Counted from the stretch's first letter, positions 31,951-40,886 are shown. The stretch: 64,000 nucleotides of DNA from an uncultured Lachnospiraceae bacterium (GCA_910587305.1 CAJUKV010000003.1:62001-126000), one strand, 5' to 3'. Notes: generated by a model not told the origin, from the sequence alone. A program made the numbers and translations.

Positions 31951-32054
31951 GAGTGTGAAGTTTTAACTGTTCTTAGGCGGCGTTTTTTGACGCCTTAGAA
32001 CTTTTCTTCACACTATCCCCCATGTTGCCGCCCTGCGGCAACACAAATCTCTTG
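31951..32054. repeat. composite palindromic repeat, family B, copy 2
   Basis: The outer stem AGTGTGAAG (31952-31960) pairs with CTTCACACT (32006-32014). The inner stem TTCTTAGGCG pairs with CGCCTTAGAA with one mismatch. Next to it stands the 9-bp hairpin TGTTGCCGC/GCGGCAACA (32023-32043). The modules match those at 18034-18118 but in the opposite order. Confidence 0.65.
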
Positions 32055-32080
32055 GATGTGATCATAATTCGCTGTAGTTA

Positions 32081-32135
32081 TAGTATATGCCGCCGTAGTA
32101 TATGCGTCAATCTTTGTTTGCCTGTATACTATAAT
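32081..32135 (+). promoter_or_regulatory. MFS gene promoter with direct-repeat activator site
   Basis: TAGTATATGC occurs twice, at 32081-32090 and 32096-32105, a 15-bp step that places the second copy against the -35 position of a TATAAT box at 32130-32135. No good -35 hexamer is present. This is the usual layout of an AraC-type activated promoter, and the AraC gene is divergent. Confidence 0.5.
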
Positions 32136-32164
32136 CATCGTAATTATTGTGGAGGATTGTTCTG

Positions 32165-33433
32165 ATGAAAAATTTATTTACCCATTACAGAGGCAGTTAC
32201 ATAAGCTACGTAACCCTTTACTTTTTTGCATATTTTACGTTGGCCATTTTTTCTTCCGTGCTGCCCGTCTATCTGACGGATATCGGCAAATCGGCAGGGG
32301 AAATGTCCTTTATTATGTCTTCCTCCAGTTTCTTTTCTCTGGTGGCGGTACCGGTTATGGGATATCCTTGCGACCGCACCCAAAGGCCCCGGCTCATCAG
32401 CAGCTTCTTATCGGCAGGTATGGCCATTGGCTCTCTGGCCTTGGCCGCAAGTCACAAAACCTGGACTCTGTTTCTGCTGCAAGGACTGACCATGTCATTT
32501 TTCAGCGCCACCCAGACGGTATCCGAACAATTGGCGGCAGGAAGCCCCTATCGCTATGGCGTGCTGCGTGTCTGGGGAACTTTGGGCTATGCCGCGGGAG
32601 CGCAGGCGTCCGGACTGGCCGTGCAGGTATTTCCCGGTCCAACGCTGTTTTTTATGGCTGCCGCTTCCTCTGCTCTGACTGTCTTAGGATTTTCCAGCGC
32701 TGGTGGAAAGGAAATACCTGTTCCTCTAACGGGCAAATCGGATAAGGAAGATCTGTCTTCCCTATCCGCCCCACGGCACGCTGGCTGCCCCGACAGCAAA
32801 CTTTCTCACACGTGCAAGCGCATAAAAAGGACAGAAAGCCCTCTGCCTTCCGTCACTTCCTTTTTGCGTGATCCACGTTTCCTTTTATATATGTTTATCA
32901 CCTTTTTGGTAATGGGGTGCGCCGCCGTTAACAACACCTACCTGCCCCTGCTCCTTAAAAGTTTTGACGTGCCCACAGGAGCCATTGGCACGGCTCTGTC
33001 CGTAGGCACGCTGGTAGAAATACCTGTAATCCTGTTTTCTCACAAATTTATGGACAGATTTTCCAGCAAAACACTCCTCCTGACCACAATGGTCATTTTT
33101 GCAGTACAATACACATTTTACTGCACGGCGTCCGGCCCCTGGGCCGTGATTATTCCGCTGGTCTTGCTCAAAGCCATTGCCACCACTTTGATGATGATGC
33201 TCAACTTAAAGGTGGTGCACAATCTGGTTTCGCCGGGTTTATCCACGGTAGCCCTGTCCATTGTCAGCGCCTGCACCGGGCTCGGTTCCATCATTTTACA
33301 AAATGCCGGCGGCGCCTTTGCAGACCATTTCCCTATCCGGGCCTTGTACCTTGCGCTAACCGGATTTGCCCTTCTGTCGCTGCTTCTTTCCCTTTTTTTA
33401 CGGATAGAAGATAGGGAGAAGGTTTTCGGGTAA
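32165..33433 (+). CDS. MFS transporter
   Basis: A 422-residue membrane protein with about twelve helices. ATG 32165 follows GGAGG by nine bases; the TTG at 32147 is not needed. Features are YLTDIGKSAGEMSFIMSSSS, the loop 2-3 motif around GYPCDRTQRPRLISS, and a polar central loop near residues 190-230. It resembles the MFS_1-like sugar/nucleoside symporter group. The substrate is unknown, and control by the divergent AraC regulator suggests uptake of its inducer. Confidence 0.82.
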   Translation: MKNLFTHYRGSYISYVTLYFFAYFTLAIFSSVLPVYLTDIGKSAGEMSFIMSSSSFFSLVAVPVMGYPCDRTQRPRLISSFLSAGMAIGSLALAASHKTWTLFLLQGLTMSFFSATQTVSEQLAAGSPYRYGVLRVWGTLGYAAGAQASGLAVQVFPGPTLFFMAAASSALTVLGFSSAGGKEIPVPLTGKSDKEDLSSLSAPRHAGCPDSKLSHTCKRIKRTESPLPSVTSFLRDPRFLLYMFITFLVMGCAAVNNTYLPLLLKSFDVPTGAIGTALSVGTLVEIPVILFSHKFMDRFSSKTLLLTTMVIFAVQYTFYCTASGPWAVIIPLVLLKAIATTLMMMLNLKVVHNLVSPGLSTVALSIVSACTGLGSIILQNAGGAFADHFPIRALYLALTGFALLSLLLSLFLRIEDREKVFG

Positions 33434-33553
33434 ATCGTTATCTTATTAAAATTCACTGGTTTTTCATGCTTTTTCATATTTCATAATGCATCACGAAGAG
33501 TCAGCCAATGAGACATATGCGCAATAGAACATCGAATTTTCGAAACCGGAATT

Positions 33554-33567
33554 CAAACAAATGTTCG
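33554..33567. promoter_or_regulatory. possible LexA (SOS) box
   Basis: CAAACAAATGTTCG resembles the Gram-positive LexA consensus CGAACRNRYGTTYC at 12 of 14 positions. It ends 8 bp before the -35 hexamer of the promoter at 33576-33604. If bound by LexA it would make the leader, and perhaps the restriction-modification genes, damage-inducible. Confidence 0.35.
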
Positions 33568-33575
33568 GTCAGGCA

Positions 33576-33604
33576 TTGATATTTACAGTCGCTTGTGCTA
33601 TACT
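33576..33604 (+). promoter_or_regulatory. promoter upstream of the restriction-modification leader
   Basis: TTGATA (33576-33581), a 17-base spacer and TATACT (33599-33604) with an upstream TGC extension. A weaker second candidate is TTTACT-16-TATAAT ending at 33828, closer to the methylase start. Confidence 0.6.
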
Positions 33605-33610
33605 AAAAAT

Positions 33611-33715
33611 GCAAGTAAATATTCGCCCAGGTCTGCGCAGTAACTGCGCGGACCGTGAGAAAGCGTAAATTATGCCAAAAGAGAATACGACCAGAGGTCG
33701 TGGCTCTTCGCCGAA
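33611..33715 (+). ncRNA. structured leader or small RNA upstream of the restriction-modification genes
   Basis: Two strong hairpins follow the promoter: GGTCTGCGCA (33630-33639) with TGCGCGGACC (33645-33654), and ACGACC (33687-33692) with GGTCGT (33696-33701), then a small CTTCG/CGAAG stem. A 31-codon open frame (33672-33767, starting MPKENTTRGRG) crosses the region with a weak ribosome binding site and ends in the palindromic repeat; I doubt it is a gene. Function unknown. Confidence 0.35.
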
Positions 33716-33741
33716 GACGAACTTCCAATGGCCGGATTTGG

Positions 33742-33771
33742 TAACTATGAAGCCGAAGGCCGAATAGTTAC
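33742..33771. repeat. dispersed palindromic repeat, family A, copy 2
   Basis: A 30-bp palindromic sequence starting TAACTATGAAGCCGAAGG whose exact reverse complement lies at 48694-48723. It is related to the 34-bp copies at 3174 and 52848. Confidence 0.75.
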
Positions 33772-33889
33772 GTAAGTAACAGATATTGACGCATATTGTT
33801 TTTACTTTCACATGTGGGTAAGTATAATTGTAAACATAAGACATTACCGGCAGTGGAAAACGAAGACTATCCGAAAGGAGATGCAGGAA

Positions 33890-35755
33890 ATGGCAATCGA
33901 ACAGTATACGGAAAGCTTGACGCTGAAAGAAATGAAATGCGTGATCGGGGAAAACTCATTTGGCTATGTTTTTCCACAGGGTGATGTTTCTAACGTAGAT
34001 AAAATTGAAAAAATATTGAAAAGAGCAGGCGGAAAACCTAAAAAATGTGAACCGGAGGATTACTCTCAAGGTGGGAAAGGGAAGGCAAAACCAGAATATA
34101 TTATAACCTTTAATGACGATATTCATACATTGATTGTTGTAGAGTGTAAGAATAACAGTAAAAAACATTACAGCGAAAAATTAAATAGACCGAATTCCTT
34201 TGCGATAGATGGTGTTTTATACTATGCAAAATTTCTAAAGGATGAATATAATGTTATTGCGATTGCCGTCAGCGGAACAACAACTCAGAATATGAAGGTA
34301 GATACTTTTTATTGGATGAGGGGGCAGGATAAATATACCGTGTTGGAAAAAGCAAAAGATATTATTTTAGAACCCCGAAATTATGTGGAATTGATAAAGG
34401 GGAATAAGCTAAAAAAGGCTTACTCTTTAGATGAGATCAGAAACACTGCTATTGATATGCATAACGCTTTGAGAGAAATCAAGGTGACAGAATCGCATAA
34501 ACCCATTTTCATTGCAGGGATATTGATTGCGTTAAATGATAAAGATTTCTCAAAAAGTTATTCCTTACTAACATCCTACAAATTAATAATGCAGAATATT
34601 CAAAACGCCATAGAAAATGTTCTGAAAGACAGCGATATCAAGAGTAATAGGATTAGCTACATAAAACAGGTTTTTAGTACTCTTCAGGATAATACAAAAT
34701 TTGCGGAAATCCCATTAGGACATTCCAAGTCCATTACCTGGTATATTGAACAGTTGGAAATGAAAATTAAACCAATGATGGATTATGCAGACAGTACTGT
34801 TGACGCTCTGGGAGTATTTTATCATGAATTTATTAAATATTCCGGCGGTGACGGCAGCGGTTTGGGAATTGTCCTAACGCCTCAGCACTTGACAGAGTTT
34901 ATGTGTGATCTGGCCGGCGTAAATAAAAACAGCCGCGTGGTAGACATATGCTGTGGCTCCGGCTCCTTTCTGGTAACTGCCATGAGTAAAATGTTTAAAA
35001 ACGCAAATCCGACTGAAATTGAGAATATACGTAAAAACGGGTTATATGGAGTTGAATTTGATGACGGACTCTATACACTGGCCATTGCAAACATGATTAT
35101 CCGTAAAGACGGCAAATCAAATATTTATAAAGGCGACTGTTTCAATAAAAATATCACCAACGAACTAAAAAGCAAAAATATAAACATAGGGTTAATCAAC
35201 CCGCCATATTCACAGAAAGACGTTACTGAATTGGAATTTGTTGAACATTTGTTAGATATCCTCTCCGTGGGAGGGACAGGAGTTGTCGTCGTTCCAATGA
35301 GCTGTGCAATCGGCACGAAGTTCAAAGATATCAGAGAGCGATTAATGAAGAAAAACACATTACAGGCTGTATTTTCAATGCCTGATGATATTTTCTATCC
35401 CACAGGGACAAATGTGTGCGTCATGGTCTGGACGGCTCATACACCCCATGACAGTATGCAGGAGACCTTTTTTGGTTACTGCAAAAATGATGGTTTTGTG
35501 AAACGCAAAAAATTAGGAAGAATTGATGCTTTTGGAAGGTGGGAAAGCATTGAAAAGGAATGGTTGAGATTATATAGGAACAAAGATGTTATTGATGGCA
35601 TGTCTGCAAGACACTGTATCGGATATAAGGACGAATGGCTGTGCGAAGCATATATGCGGACTGATTATTCCAAATTGACGAAGGATGATTTTCAACAGAC
35701 GATCAATGACTATCTGGCTTATCTGGTGAAAGAGGGCGATGTTTATGAAGACTAG
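33890..35755 (+). CDS. BcgI-like type IIB restriction-modification subunit (nuclease plus N6-adenine methylase)
   Basis: A 621-residue fusion. ATG 33890 follows AAAGGAG by nine bases. The N-terminus has a PD-(D/E)XK-type nuclease core: P68-E69, then E85-x-K87 in LIVVECKNN. A helical linker leads to a gamma-class N6-adenine methylase with motif I VVDICCGSGSF (350-360) and motif IV NPPY (437-440). Size and order match BcgI subunit A, which cuts and methylates with a separate specificity subunit. The specificity gene overlaps its end. The gene is more AT-rich than its neighbours, suggesting horizontal acquisition. A type I-like methylase lacking HsdR is the alternative, but no HsdR helicase gene is present. 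Confidence 0.82.
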   Translation: MAIEQYTESLTLKEMKCVIGENSFGYVFPQGDVSNVDKIEKILKRAGGKPKKCEPEDYSQGGKGKAKPEYIITFNDDIHTLIVVECKNNSKKHYSEKLNRPNSFAIDGVLYYAKFLKDEYNVIAIAVSGTTTQNMKVDTFYWMRGQDKYTVLEKAKDIILEPRNYVELIKGNKLKKAYSLDEIRNTAIDMHNALREIKVTESHKPIFIAGILIALNDKDFSKSYSLLTSYKLIMQNIQNAIENVLKDSDIKSNRISYIKQVFSTLQDNTKFAEIPLGHSKSITWYIEQLEMKIKPMMDYADSTVDALGVFYHEFIKYSGGDGSGLGIVLTPQHLTEFMCDLAGVNKNSRVVDICCGSGSFLVTAMSKMFKNANPTEIENIRKNGLYGVEFDDGLYTLAIANMIIRKDGKSNIYKGDCFNKNITNELKSKNINIGLINPPYSQKDVTELEFVEHLLDILSVGGTGVVVVPMSCAIGTKFKDIRERLMKKNTLQAVFSMPDDIFYPTGTNVCVMVWTAHTPHDSMQETFFGYCKNDGFVKRKKLGRIDAFGRWESIEKEWLRLYRNKDVIDGMSARHCIGYKDEWLCEAYMRTDYSKLTKDDFQQTINDYLAYLVKEGDVYED

Positions 35756-36728
35756 GGTATTTTTATTAAAGGACATTGCTGATATAACCTATGGAAATAA
35801 GTTCGACCTGCAAAATATGACTTTTGATATTCCAACGGTTAATTTTATTTCCAGGACCGGCCATAACAATGGCGTGTCTGCAAAAGTAGACAAAATTAAC
35901 CATATTGAGCCATATCCCGGCGGCTGCCTGACAATTGCGCTGGGTGGTAGTATTGGTGCGGCATTTTATCAAAGAACCCCTTTTTATACCGCTCAAAATA
36001 TTGCCGTAGTACAGTTTAAAGAGGCTGTTCCCTATCTGGCAAAATTATACTTGTGTCAGATAATAAAATATGAAGTAAAAAACAGGTTCCGGCCATTTGG
36101 CAGGGAGTTAAATCGTCACATAAAAAAGGATTTTGGCGTGAGACTGCCATACAATGAGGATGGTTATCCTGATTGGGAATATATGGAAATCTTTATGAAG
36201 GGTTTAAAATATAAGCCTATAACCACAAAAATAGAAAAGAAACGATCAGCTTTTTATACGGATACATGGGGAGAATATAAGTTAGATGACCTTTTTGTTT
36301 TTACGAAAGGAAAAAGATTGACAAAGGAAGATATGTCTCCTGGCGATATAAATTTTTTAGGAGCCATCAGTGAAAGCAATGGAGTCCGGGAAAAAATCAA
36401 AACGGATTACTGCTGGGAACCAAATTGCATCACAGTTAATTATAACGGAAGTGTTGGAGAGGCTTTTTACCAGTCAAAACCATTTTGGGCGTCTGATGAT
36501 GTGAATGTTTTATATGCAAGAGATTTCTGGAAAATGAACAAGTATATTGCGATGTTTCTCATAACGGTGATTAAAGCAAATAAATATCGTTTTGGATATG
36601 GAAGAAAATGGACTATGGAGAAAATGAAGGAGACAGTAATAAAATTACCAAGTCAGGAAGATGGGACACCAGACTTTATCTACATGGAAAAATATATAAA
36701 ATCTTTACCTTACAGTGACAGAATTTAA
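35745..36728 (+). CDS. restriction-modification specificity (S) subunit, BcgI B-like
   Basis: A 327-residue protein with two target-recognition halves. Each half carries an aromatic-rich region and ends in a near-identical motif: YNEDGYPDWEYMEIFMKGL near residue 145 and SQEDGTPDFIYMEKYIKSL at the C-terminus. The GSIGAAFYQ and GSVGEAFYQ blocks are likewise duplicated. Two recognition domains imply a bipartite DNA target. ATG 35745 follows GAGGG by eight bases and overlaps the methylase stop by 11 bp. Its length fits BcgI B (about 340) rather than a type I HsdS. Confidence 0.82.
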   Translation: MKTRVFLLKDIADITYGNKFDLQNMTFDIPTVNFISRTGHNNGVSAKVDKINHIEPYPGGCLTIALGGSIGAAFYQRTPFYTAQNIAVVQFKEAVPYLAKLYLCQIIKYEVKNRFRPFGRELNRHIKKDFGVRLPYNEDGYPDWEYMEIFMKGLKYKPITTKIEKKRSAFYTDTWGEYKLDDLFVFTKGKRLTKEDMSPGDINFLGAISESNGVREKIKTDYCWEPNCITVNYNGSVGEAFYQSKPFWASDDVNVLYARDFWKMNKYIAMFLITVIKANKYRFGYGRKWTMEKMKETVIKLPSQEDGTPDFIYMEKYIKSLPYSDRI

Positions 36729-36730
36729 AC

Positions 36731-36779
36731 AATAAGGCGCTCCTCCCTATAAATCGGGGGCAACGCCTTATTTATTTTG
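36731..36779 (+). terminator. terminator of the restriction-modification operon
   Basis: AATAAGGCG (36731-36739) pairs perfectly with CGCCTTATT (36764-36772), with an inner CTCCC/GGGGG stem, and TATTTTG follows. It starts three bases after the S subunit stop and is nearly symmetric, so it may also serve the convergent MFS gene. Confidence 0.75.
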
Positions 36780-36819
36780 TATTAAACGTAGCGTCTTGAA
36801 TTGACTTTCTCGTCATTCT

Positions 36820-36858
36820 CCAAGTGCCTGCAAGCAGTCACTTGGCGCAGTGCCCGCG
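36820..36858 (-). repeat. post-stop repeat, family D-related
   Basis: CCAAGTG (36820-36826) and CACTTGG (36839-36845) form an inverted repeat that resembles the CAAGCAGCCACTTGGC segment at 22091-22106, including the following CGCGG.AA tail. Both lie directly after the stop codon of a minus-strand gene. Confidence 0.5.
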
Positions 36859-36862
36859 GTAA

Positions 36863-38149
36863 TTAATCCGTATAGTTGTATTTCCGTAAAACGCCTCCAA
36901 AAGCCAGACATATTACGGTTCCCACAACTCCAAGAAGAAACATCATCATGGCGGCTCCTGAGCCTTTTCCGCTGCCAAACAGGGTATGAAGAAGCCCGTC
37001 CGCAAGATCCGACGCCATAACAGGCTCACAAATCTTATCCACCATAAAACCACCCAAAAATGTCCCCACCGGGATTGTAAAAAACTGCAGTGTATTTCTA
37101 CAGGAATATACCCGCCCCTGCATTCCGGCCGGAATCGTCTCCCTGAGAATCACATCAAGGTTTGCGCTCATAAAGGGCACCGGCAGCCACCCGATTATCT
37201 GTCCTATGCACCACAGCGTCGGCGTCCTGCCAAAAGCCAACAGATAATTTTCCGTTCCAAGGGAAAACAGCATGGTAAGATAAATAACGCGGATCCGATT
37301 TCGGGGTTTTGGCAGCATCGTCACAAGAAAGCTGCCTGTCAGCATTGCAATTCCCGCGCATGACGTCACAATCCCCAGAATCTTTTCTCCGCCGTTTTCC
37401 TTTGGCAGTATGAATGCCGGAAGAACCGCGTCAAATGCGGAAGCCACAAAATTTACGCCTGCGAGGAAAAGAATCAGCACGAGAATCAGATCATGTTCCC
37501 GCAAATACTTAAGACCGCTTTTGACCGAATCCAGGAGGGAAATTCCACTTTCCGTCTCTTCATCGGAAATAGCAGGGAGCTTTACCCAAAACAGTAATGC
37601 GCCAAAGGCTATTACAAAGGTAAGCAAGTCCACGCAAATTACACTTTCCATTCCGCCAAATGCAAATAAAGCCGTAGCAAAAACAGGATTCAAAATTGTG
37701 ATAAGCGAGTTTGAAAAAGATCGCATGCCGCTTGTTTTCTGATAATATTTCTTTGGCGTAATCATTGTCATTGCCACGTCGCTGGCAGGCTGCTGGATAG
37801 TGTTCATCAAACCGTTTATGATATTTAAAACGTATATATGTACAGGTTTTAATAAATCTGTTTTCAGCAGCACTAAAACCATAATCGTGCAAAAGGCCGC
37901 GAATGTATCGCACACCAGCATAACTTTTTTCTTATCCCACTTATCGCTCAGTGCCCCTGCAAAAATGCTCATCAGCACATAGGGCGCATAAGAGCATATG
38001 GATAAAAGCGCCGTCTGCAGAGCGGAACCTGTTTTCTCATAAATCCACAGAGTGAGCGCAAAGCTTGTCATTGCACTCCCTAACTGCGACAGGCTTTGGG
38101 TACTCCACAAAATGATAAACGTCTTTAAATCTTTTATTATATTTTTCAT
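36863..38149 (-). CDS. MFS transporter, DHA3 (macrolide-efflux-like) type
   Basis: A 428-residue protein with about twelve helices. The start FIILWSTQSLSQLGSAMTSF and ALTLWIYEKTGSALQTAL are typical of DHA3 exporters such as MefA-like proteins, and the loop 2-3 motif is GALSDKWDKKKVML. Proton-driven export of a drug or metabolite is likely; the substrate is not visible, and homology to resistance exporters alone does not establish antibiotic resistance. The start follows AAAGGAGC. The gap upstream (38150-38416) has a 9-bp hairpin CTCCATGCA/TGCATGGAG (38319-38350) and nothing else. Confidence 0.82.
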   Translation of the reverse strand: MKNIIKDLKTFIILWSTQSLSQLGSAMTSFALTLWIYEKTGSALQTALLSICSYAPYVLMSIFAGALSDKWDKKKVMLVCDTFAAFCTIMVLVLLKTDLLKPVHIYVLNIINGLMNTIQQPASDVAMTMITPKKYYQKTSGMRSFSNSLITILNPVFATALFAFGGMESVICVDLLTFVIAFGALLFWVKLPAISDEETESGISLLDSVKSGLKYLREHDLILVLILFLAGVNFVASAFDAVLPAFILPKENGGEKILGIVTSCAGIAMLTGSFLVTMLPKPRNRIRVIYLTMLFSLGTENYLLAFGRTPTLWCIGQIIGWLPVPFMSANLDVILRETIPAGMQGRVYSCRNTLQFFTIPVGTFLGGFMVDKICEPVMASDLADGLLHTLFGSGKGSGAAMMMFLLGVVGTVICLAFGGVLRKYNYTD

Positions 38150-38416
38150 ATTTTACTTTGCTCCTTTGATTTTATTTTCATGAACCGTCAGGCATTCCGC
38201 CTTTGGCCCCACCGTTTATAAAAATCAGATGCAAAGTCCGAGGACATAGTCCGATAACTTATCCGGCAGCTTTATCTAAAAGCTGAGCCATTTGTATCTT
38301 TTCACTTTTAACTTTTACCTCCATGCAGCGTCCTCAAACCTTGCATGGAGCGTTTACAATGCAAATTACCATATTCCCCCTCCTGTCGGCAGCCCTCAAA
38401 TAACATTTAAAATGCT

Positions 38417-39709
38417 TCATTGCGATCCTGCCTCTTTTTCCTGGTCAATCATGAGTTTTAAAATAGTCACATCCGTTGACTTCATGCCCACTCTTCCCAC
38501 ATATCCCATGTTTCGGATGGTATCCTCCACATCATCCTGCACCAGCCCTTCCCCCGGCTTAAAGCAGTGGTCCGCATTTTCCAGCATATAAGCCATGATA
38601 GCCGCGTCCACGGAGGAAGCTATTTTCGCCGCGCAGGAGGACTTCGCCCCGTCGCAGACCACTCCTCCCATGTTGGCGATGGTGTTGGTGATGGTTCGGG
38701 ACACCGCCTCATAGTCCCCGCCGTACAGATAGGTGATGGCAGCGCCTGCGCCGCAGGCAGCGCTCACCGCACCGCAGTAGGCGGACAGGCTTCCAATATA
38801 TTTCTTTTGATGGATGGCCACCAGATTGCTTACCACCAGTGCCCGGTACATTTTTTCCTTTGGGGCCTTTAGCTCTTTAGCAAATTCGATTACGGGCAAA
38901 GAGCAGGTCATCCCCTGATTTCCGCTTCCGGAATTAATCACCACGGGCATGGGGCATCCGTTCATCCTGGCGTCCGACCCTGCCGCAGCCTTTGCCCTGG
39001 CCCTGACCTTGATATCATCCCCATAGGCGGCAAGCAGGGTTCTGCCCACCTCCGCGCCGTAATGGTTTTTTAAGCCTTCCTCCGAGATAGCCGTATTCAT
39101 CTCCACCTGGCGGCCGATTACCTCTTCAATGTCTTCCATCTTCACTTCTTCCGCAAAGGCCAGAATATCCTTCACATTCAGAAGCGCTTTCCCGTCCTCT
39201 TTCTTCCCGACGGCTTCCTCCTTCCCACATGAAAACAAAACCTCTCCGTCTTTTTCCACCCGTTCAACCCGGGTATGCTTTTCGGAAAGTATCACTTTCA
39301 CAAGGTGGCCGTCCCCTCTCATCTCAACACGGATATATAAGTTCTCCACTCCCTCTTCCAGGTGGCAGGTGCAAAAATGCTTTGCAAGAAGTTCTCTCGT
39401 TTTTTCCTGTGCTTCTTCCGTCACACCCTCAAGCACTTCCAGCTTTCTCTCCGGGCAGCCGCCCACCGCGCCCAACACCGCGGCGGCTTCTATTCCACGC
39501 ATTCCCCCTGAATTCGGGACGGTCACGCTCTTTACATTCTTGATAATATTTCCGCTACAAAAAACATCCATATGCTCCGGCAGGGAGCCGAAAACCTTTC
39601 TTGCTATCGACGCTCCGTAGGCAAGGGCTATGGGCTCCGTACACCCCAGCGCCGGAACCAGCTCATCCCTTAAAATGCCCAAATAACTCTGATAAACCCT
39701 GTCATCCAT
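38417..39709 (-). CDS. L-serine/L-cysteine deaminase-like protein (YhaM/UPF0597)
   Basis: A 430-residue cytoplasmic protein of the UPF0597/YhaM family, whose characterised members degrade L-cysteine or L-serine through an iron-sulfur centre. It starts with ALGCTEPIALAYGASIARK, has VPNSGGMRGIEAAAVLG, and the C-terminal half contains NSGSGNQGMTCSLPVIEFAK and MGGVVCDGAKSSCAAKIASS. The conserved cysteines in ALGCTEP, CDGAKSSC and nearby are probable cluster ligands. The start follows GGAAGGC. It probably forms one transcript with the aldo/keto reductase gene 105 bp upstream. Confidence 0.82.
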   Translation of the reverse strand: MDDRVYQSYLGILRDELVPALGCTEPIALAYGASIARKVFGSLPEHMDVFCSGNIIKNVKSVTVPNSGGMRGIEAAAVLGAVGGCPERKLEVLEGVTEEAQEKTRELLAKHFCTCHLEEGVENLYIRVEMRGDGHLVKVILSEKHTRVERVEKDGEVLFSCGKEEAVGKKEDGKALLNVKDILAFAEEVKMEDIEEVIGRQVEMNTAISEEGLKNHYGAEVGRTLLAAYGDDIKVRARAKAAAGSDARMNGCPMPVVINSGSGNQGMTCSLPVIEFAKELKAPKEKMYRALVVSNLVAIHQKKYIGSLSAYCGAVSAACGAGAAITYLYGGDYEAVSRTITNTIANMGGVVCDGAKSSCAAKIASSVDAAIMAYMLENADHCFKPGEGLVQDDVEDTIRNMGYVGRVGMKSTDVTILKLMIDQEKEAGSQ

Positions 39710-39814
39710 GCCTTCCGTTCCTTTCTATATTCCTTCTGCCATAAGGTAATTGCAATACTCGTAAACCTACCTGAATATTCTCTCAACTTTTAATTTTGCA
39801 ACTGCCACCTGGCT

Positions 39815-40732
39815 TTAAGGCAGCATCTTTCCTGCCGAAAGGTACATCTCATACCATTCGTCTCTGGTCAGACACACATCGGAAGCTTTGCTGATATCCT
39901 GCACTCTCCTGGTGCTGGTGCTCCCCACGATGGTCTGAATGTTAGCAGGGTGGCGCATAATCCATGCAACCGCAATCGCATTGGGGGTAACCTGGTATTT
40001 TTCCGCCAGACGGTCCATCACTTTATTGAGCTCGGGGAATTTCTCGTTTCCGATAAACACGCCCTCAAACATTCCGTATTGGAACGGGGACCATGCCTGA
40101 ACGGTCATTTTTTTCAGTCTGCAATACTCAATCACGCTGCCCTCCCGGCTGCACCCGGCGTCATTATGAATGTTCACATTCAGTCCGCCGTCAATGGTAG
40201 GGCAGTGCGCAACGGAAAACTGAATCTGGTTCACGCAGACGGGTTCCTCCAGGCAGCTGTTTAACAGTTCTATCTGCATGGGATTGTGGTTGCTGACGCC
40301 AAAGCAGCGCACCTTGCCCGCTTTTTTCAAGGCGGAGAAGGCTTCCGCAACTTCCTCCGGCTCCATCAGCGCGTCCGGGCGGTGCAGGAGCAAAATATCA
40401 ATATAGTCGGTGTTAAGGCGCTTAAGGCTCCCGTCCACAGATTTCAGTATATGTTCTTTGGAAAAGTCATAGCAGACGCCAGGGCGGATTGCGCACTTGG
40501 TCTGAATGACCATCTTACTGCGGAGTTCAGGGGTCAGCACTTTCCCAAACTCGGCCTCCGCCTCTCCCCCCGCATAGATATCCGCATGGTCAAAAAAGTT
40601 GATACCCGCTTCCATGGAAACGTCAATCAGCTCACGCACGGCTTTGCTGTCCTTAAGCCCTGTAAGCCGCATACATCCAAGTCCAATCGCCGAAGCCTCC
40701 GGCACGTTTTTGTTTATCTTTATCATCTTCAT
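39815..40732 (-). CDS. aldo/keto reductase
   Basis: A 305-residue NAD(P)H-dependent oxidoreductase. Family marks are AIGLGCMRLTG, INFFDHADIYAGGEAE (the catalytic Asp/Tyr pair), LLLHRPDALMEPEE with the catalytic histidine nearby, and SVAHCPT; the C-terminal IVGSTSTRRVQDISKA binds cofactor. It resembles the YdhF group. The start follows GAGGTAAATT. The substrate cannot be read from the sequence. Confidence 0.88.
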   Translation of the reverse strand: MKMIKINKNVPEASAIGLGCMRLTGLKDSKAVRELIDVSMEAGINFFDHADIYAGGEAEAEFGKVLTPELRSKMVIQTKCAIRPGVCYDFSKEHILKSVDGSLKRLNTDYIDILLLHRPDALMEPEEVAEAFSALKKAGKVRCFGVSNHNPMQIELLNSCLEEPVCVNQIQFSVAHCPTIDGGLNVNIHNDAGCSREGSVIEYCRLKKMTVQAWSPFQYGMFEGVFIGNEKFPELNKVMDRLAEKYQVTPNAIAVAWIMRHPANIQTIVGSTSTRRVQDISKASDVCLTRDEWYEMYLSAGKMLP

Positions 40733-40886
40733 AATTTACCTCATTTCTGCGCGGCTTTTCTATCGCAAGCAACATGAGAAATTTCATTTTCGGCCTCTGC
40801 CAAACTGTTGCTTATCAGGTCTGCCAATACCGCGCGGACAACAAACCTGCAAATTCAACTTTTCTTTCTACTTTTCTTTTTACTTT

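Noticed and set aside
33672..33767. 31-residue peptide gene MPKENTTRGRG...
   Set aside because: Weak ribosome binding site, and the end lies in a palindromic repeat; kept only as a note in the leader entry.
33890..36728. Classical type I restriction-modification system
   Set aside because: No HsdR gene is present and the methylase carries its own nuclease domain; BcgI-like type IIB fits better.
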